DNA of 5,476 nucleotides from an uncultured Oscillospiraceae bacterium (GTDB lineage: Bacteria > Bacillota > Clostridia > Oscillospirales > Oscillospiraceae), in NCBI GenBank assembly GCA_900756495.1, contig CAAEKI010000180.1, positions 1 to 5,476 on the forward strand, in the 5' to 3' direction. Below the pieces are notes generated by a model that saw nothing but the letters and a program-made list of their open reading frames with translations, did not search any database and was not told where the DNA came from. Shown here piece by piece: positions 4,533 to 5,476 of the stretch (positions within the stretch are counted from its first letter, which is position 1; every line of letters starts with the position of its first letter). Both the position numbers and the translations under genes were made by a program.

Positions 4533-5387
4533 ATGAACAGAGCGCCAAGAGTGGCCGCTATCCAAGATATGTCTGGCTATGGACGGTGTTCCCTCACGGT
4601 GGCACTGCCCGTACTATCGGTGATGGGGGCCCAGTGCTGTCCCATGCCCACTGCCTATCTCTCGGCACACACGGCTTTCCCGCCGTCGGAAAAGGCAGCT
4701 TTTTTAGATATGACCGGGCAGATGGCAGGGACGGCGGCGCACTGGAGGGAACTGGGGGCAGAGTTCCGGGCCATCTACAGCGGCTTTTTAGGATCGACAG
4801 AACAGATCGATTTGCTGCGCCAGTTGATTGCCGACTTTCGGAAGGAGGACACCGTTGTACTGGTAGACCCCGTGATGGGGGATCAGGGGAAGCCCTACCG
4901 GACTTATACTCCGGAGATGTGCCGCCGGATGAGCGAGCTGGCTGCCCAGGCCGATGTGATAACGCCCAACCTGACGGAGGCGGCCCTCCTGCTGGGAGAG
5001 GAATACAGGGGAGTTCCTCATACGGAGGCAGCAGCGGCGGCATGGCTGGAGCGGCTCTCGCTGGAGGGAAAGCGGTCGGTGGTCATCACTGGGCTGAGTT
5101 TTACTCCGGGATTGGTGGGAGCAGGATGCCTGGATCGGATGGAGGGAAGGGCACGCTTTTTTATGGCGGAACAAGAGCCGGGACAGTTCCCCGGCACTGG
5201 GGATCTCTTCGCGAGCGTAGTGTTGGGGTCTCTGCTCCGGGGGGAGTGCTTGGCTGACGCTGCCGGACGGGCGGTACACTTTGTTCAGCGGTGTGTAGAG
5301 CGAACTTTGGAAGCAGGAACGCCTCCGCTGGAAGGGGTGGAGTTTGAACCCATGCTGGGGGAGCTGGCCTGGAAAGAGGGAGGATGA
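4533..5387 (+). CDS. pdxK: Pyridoxal/pyridoxamine kinase (ribokinase superfamily)
   Basis: Salvage enzyme that phosphorylates the 5'-hydroxymethyl group of vitamin B6 vitamers with ATP, feeding the pyridoxal 5'-phosphate pool in the cytoplasm. Its 284 residues match the usual length of PdxK/PdxY. The N-terminus has the family opening QDMSGYGRCS (11-20). DPVMGD (112-117) and TPNLTEA (144-150) are the metal/ATP-side and linker motifs of the superfamily. PGTGDLF (220-226) is the anion hole, with D224 as the expected catalytic base. This group is usually annotated as pyridoxamine kinase in clostridia; the closely related thiamine-pathway kinase ThiD is less likely given the N-terminal motif. The start has an excellent ribosome site and its own promoter. 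GC-rich codon use resembles the permease and not the islet. The stop overlaps a possible next start as ATGA. Whether it also accepts hydroxymethylpyrimidine cannot be judged here. Confidence 0.92.
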   Translation: MNRAPRVAAIQDMSGYGRCSLTVALPVLSVMGAQCCPMPTAYLSAHTAFPPSEKAAFLDMTGQMAGTAAHWRELGAEFRAIYSGFLGSTEQIDLLRQLIADFRKEDTVVLVDPVMGDQGKPYRTYTPEMCRRMSELAAQADVITPNLTEAALLLGEEYRGVPHTEAAAAAWLERLSLEGKRSVVITGLSFTPGLVGAGCLDRMEGRARFFMAEQEPGQFPGTGDLFASVVLGSLLRGECLADAAGRAVHFVQRCVERTLEAGTPPLEGVEFEPMLGELAWKEGG

Positions 5388-5476
5388 GTGGGGCTTTGCC
5401 ATTTGGACGGCCTGCCCGAGAAATTTGCCGATTGGTACGGCGGCAAAACCTGACGGCTGGGAGACGCGGCGGGCCC
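5384..5476 (+). CDS. Possible start of a downstream gene, cut by the window edge
   Basis: An ATG at 5384 overlaps the kinase stop (ATGA) and its frame is open for all 31 codons to the edge (MSGALPFGRPAREICRLVRR...). No family is recognised. The purine-rich GAGGGAGG lies almost on top of this ATG, a poor spacing. It suits the GTG at 5388 better, but that frame stops after 21 codons. This is possibly only non-coding downstream sequence. Confidence 0.25.
   Translation, partial: MSGALPFGRPAREICRLVRRQNLTAGRRGGP

Noticed and set aside
4586..5402. Long alternative frames over the kinase (4586-5257 plus; 4594-5043 and 4788-5402 minus)
   Set aside because: All overlap the kinase, whose motifs are complete. 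Their translations are Pro/Gly/Ser/Arg-rich, typical of shifted reading of GC-rich DNA.
1..5476. CRISPR arrays, insertion sequences, integrase or rRNA genes
   Set aside because: No regularly spaced repeats, transposase or integrase motifs, or rRNA-like sequence were seen on either strand.

Overview
The window looks like the chromosome of a low-redundancy Gram-positive bacterium, probably a gut clostridium of the Oscillospiraceae type. This is inferred from GC-rich coding DNA, strong GGAGG-type ribosome sites, TTGAC(A)/TATAAT promoters, a tRNA gene with CCA encoded, and the protein families present. No taxonomic marker is present to settle it.

Layout from left to right. (1) 1-2208 (+) is a large FtsX-type ABC transporter permease whose N-terminus lies outside the window. 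(2) 2210-2304 holds two perfect hairpins, one behind the permease and one that serves as terminator of a leftward tRNA locus. (3) 2314-4415 is a disrupted tRNA-Leu(UAG) locus read on the minus strand. A 3' half-tRNA remnant (2314-2366) and a decayed 5' half-tRNA remnant (4379-4415) lie at opposite ends of about 2 kb of accessory DNA. Both are cut at the anticodon loop, and a 16-bp inverted repeat sits 7-10 bp inside each cut. An intact tRNA-Leu(UAG) with its own terminator lies inside the accessory DNA (4228-4312). Between the intact tRNA and the 3' remnant are a GNAT acetyltransferase in AT-rich DNA, a broken Fic-family gene, and a small SWIM zinc-finger gene overlapping the Fic remnant by ATGA. 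(4) 4443-4500 holds two divergent promoters with directly abutting -35 boxes, one facing the tRNA locus and one facing the kinase. (5) 4533-5387 (+) is a pyridoxal/pyridoxamine kinase of the ribokinase superfamily, possibly overlapped by the start of another gene at the right edge.

The flanking permease and kinase look like normal core genes. The middle 2 kb looks like an eroded genomic islet that entered a tRNA-Leu gene at its anticodon loop. It lost any integrase, kept or created a functional copy of the tRNA, and accumulated cargo that is now partly decayed. No CRISPR array, rRNA, transposase or integrase was seen.
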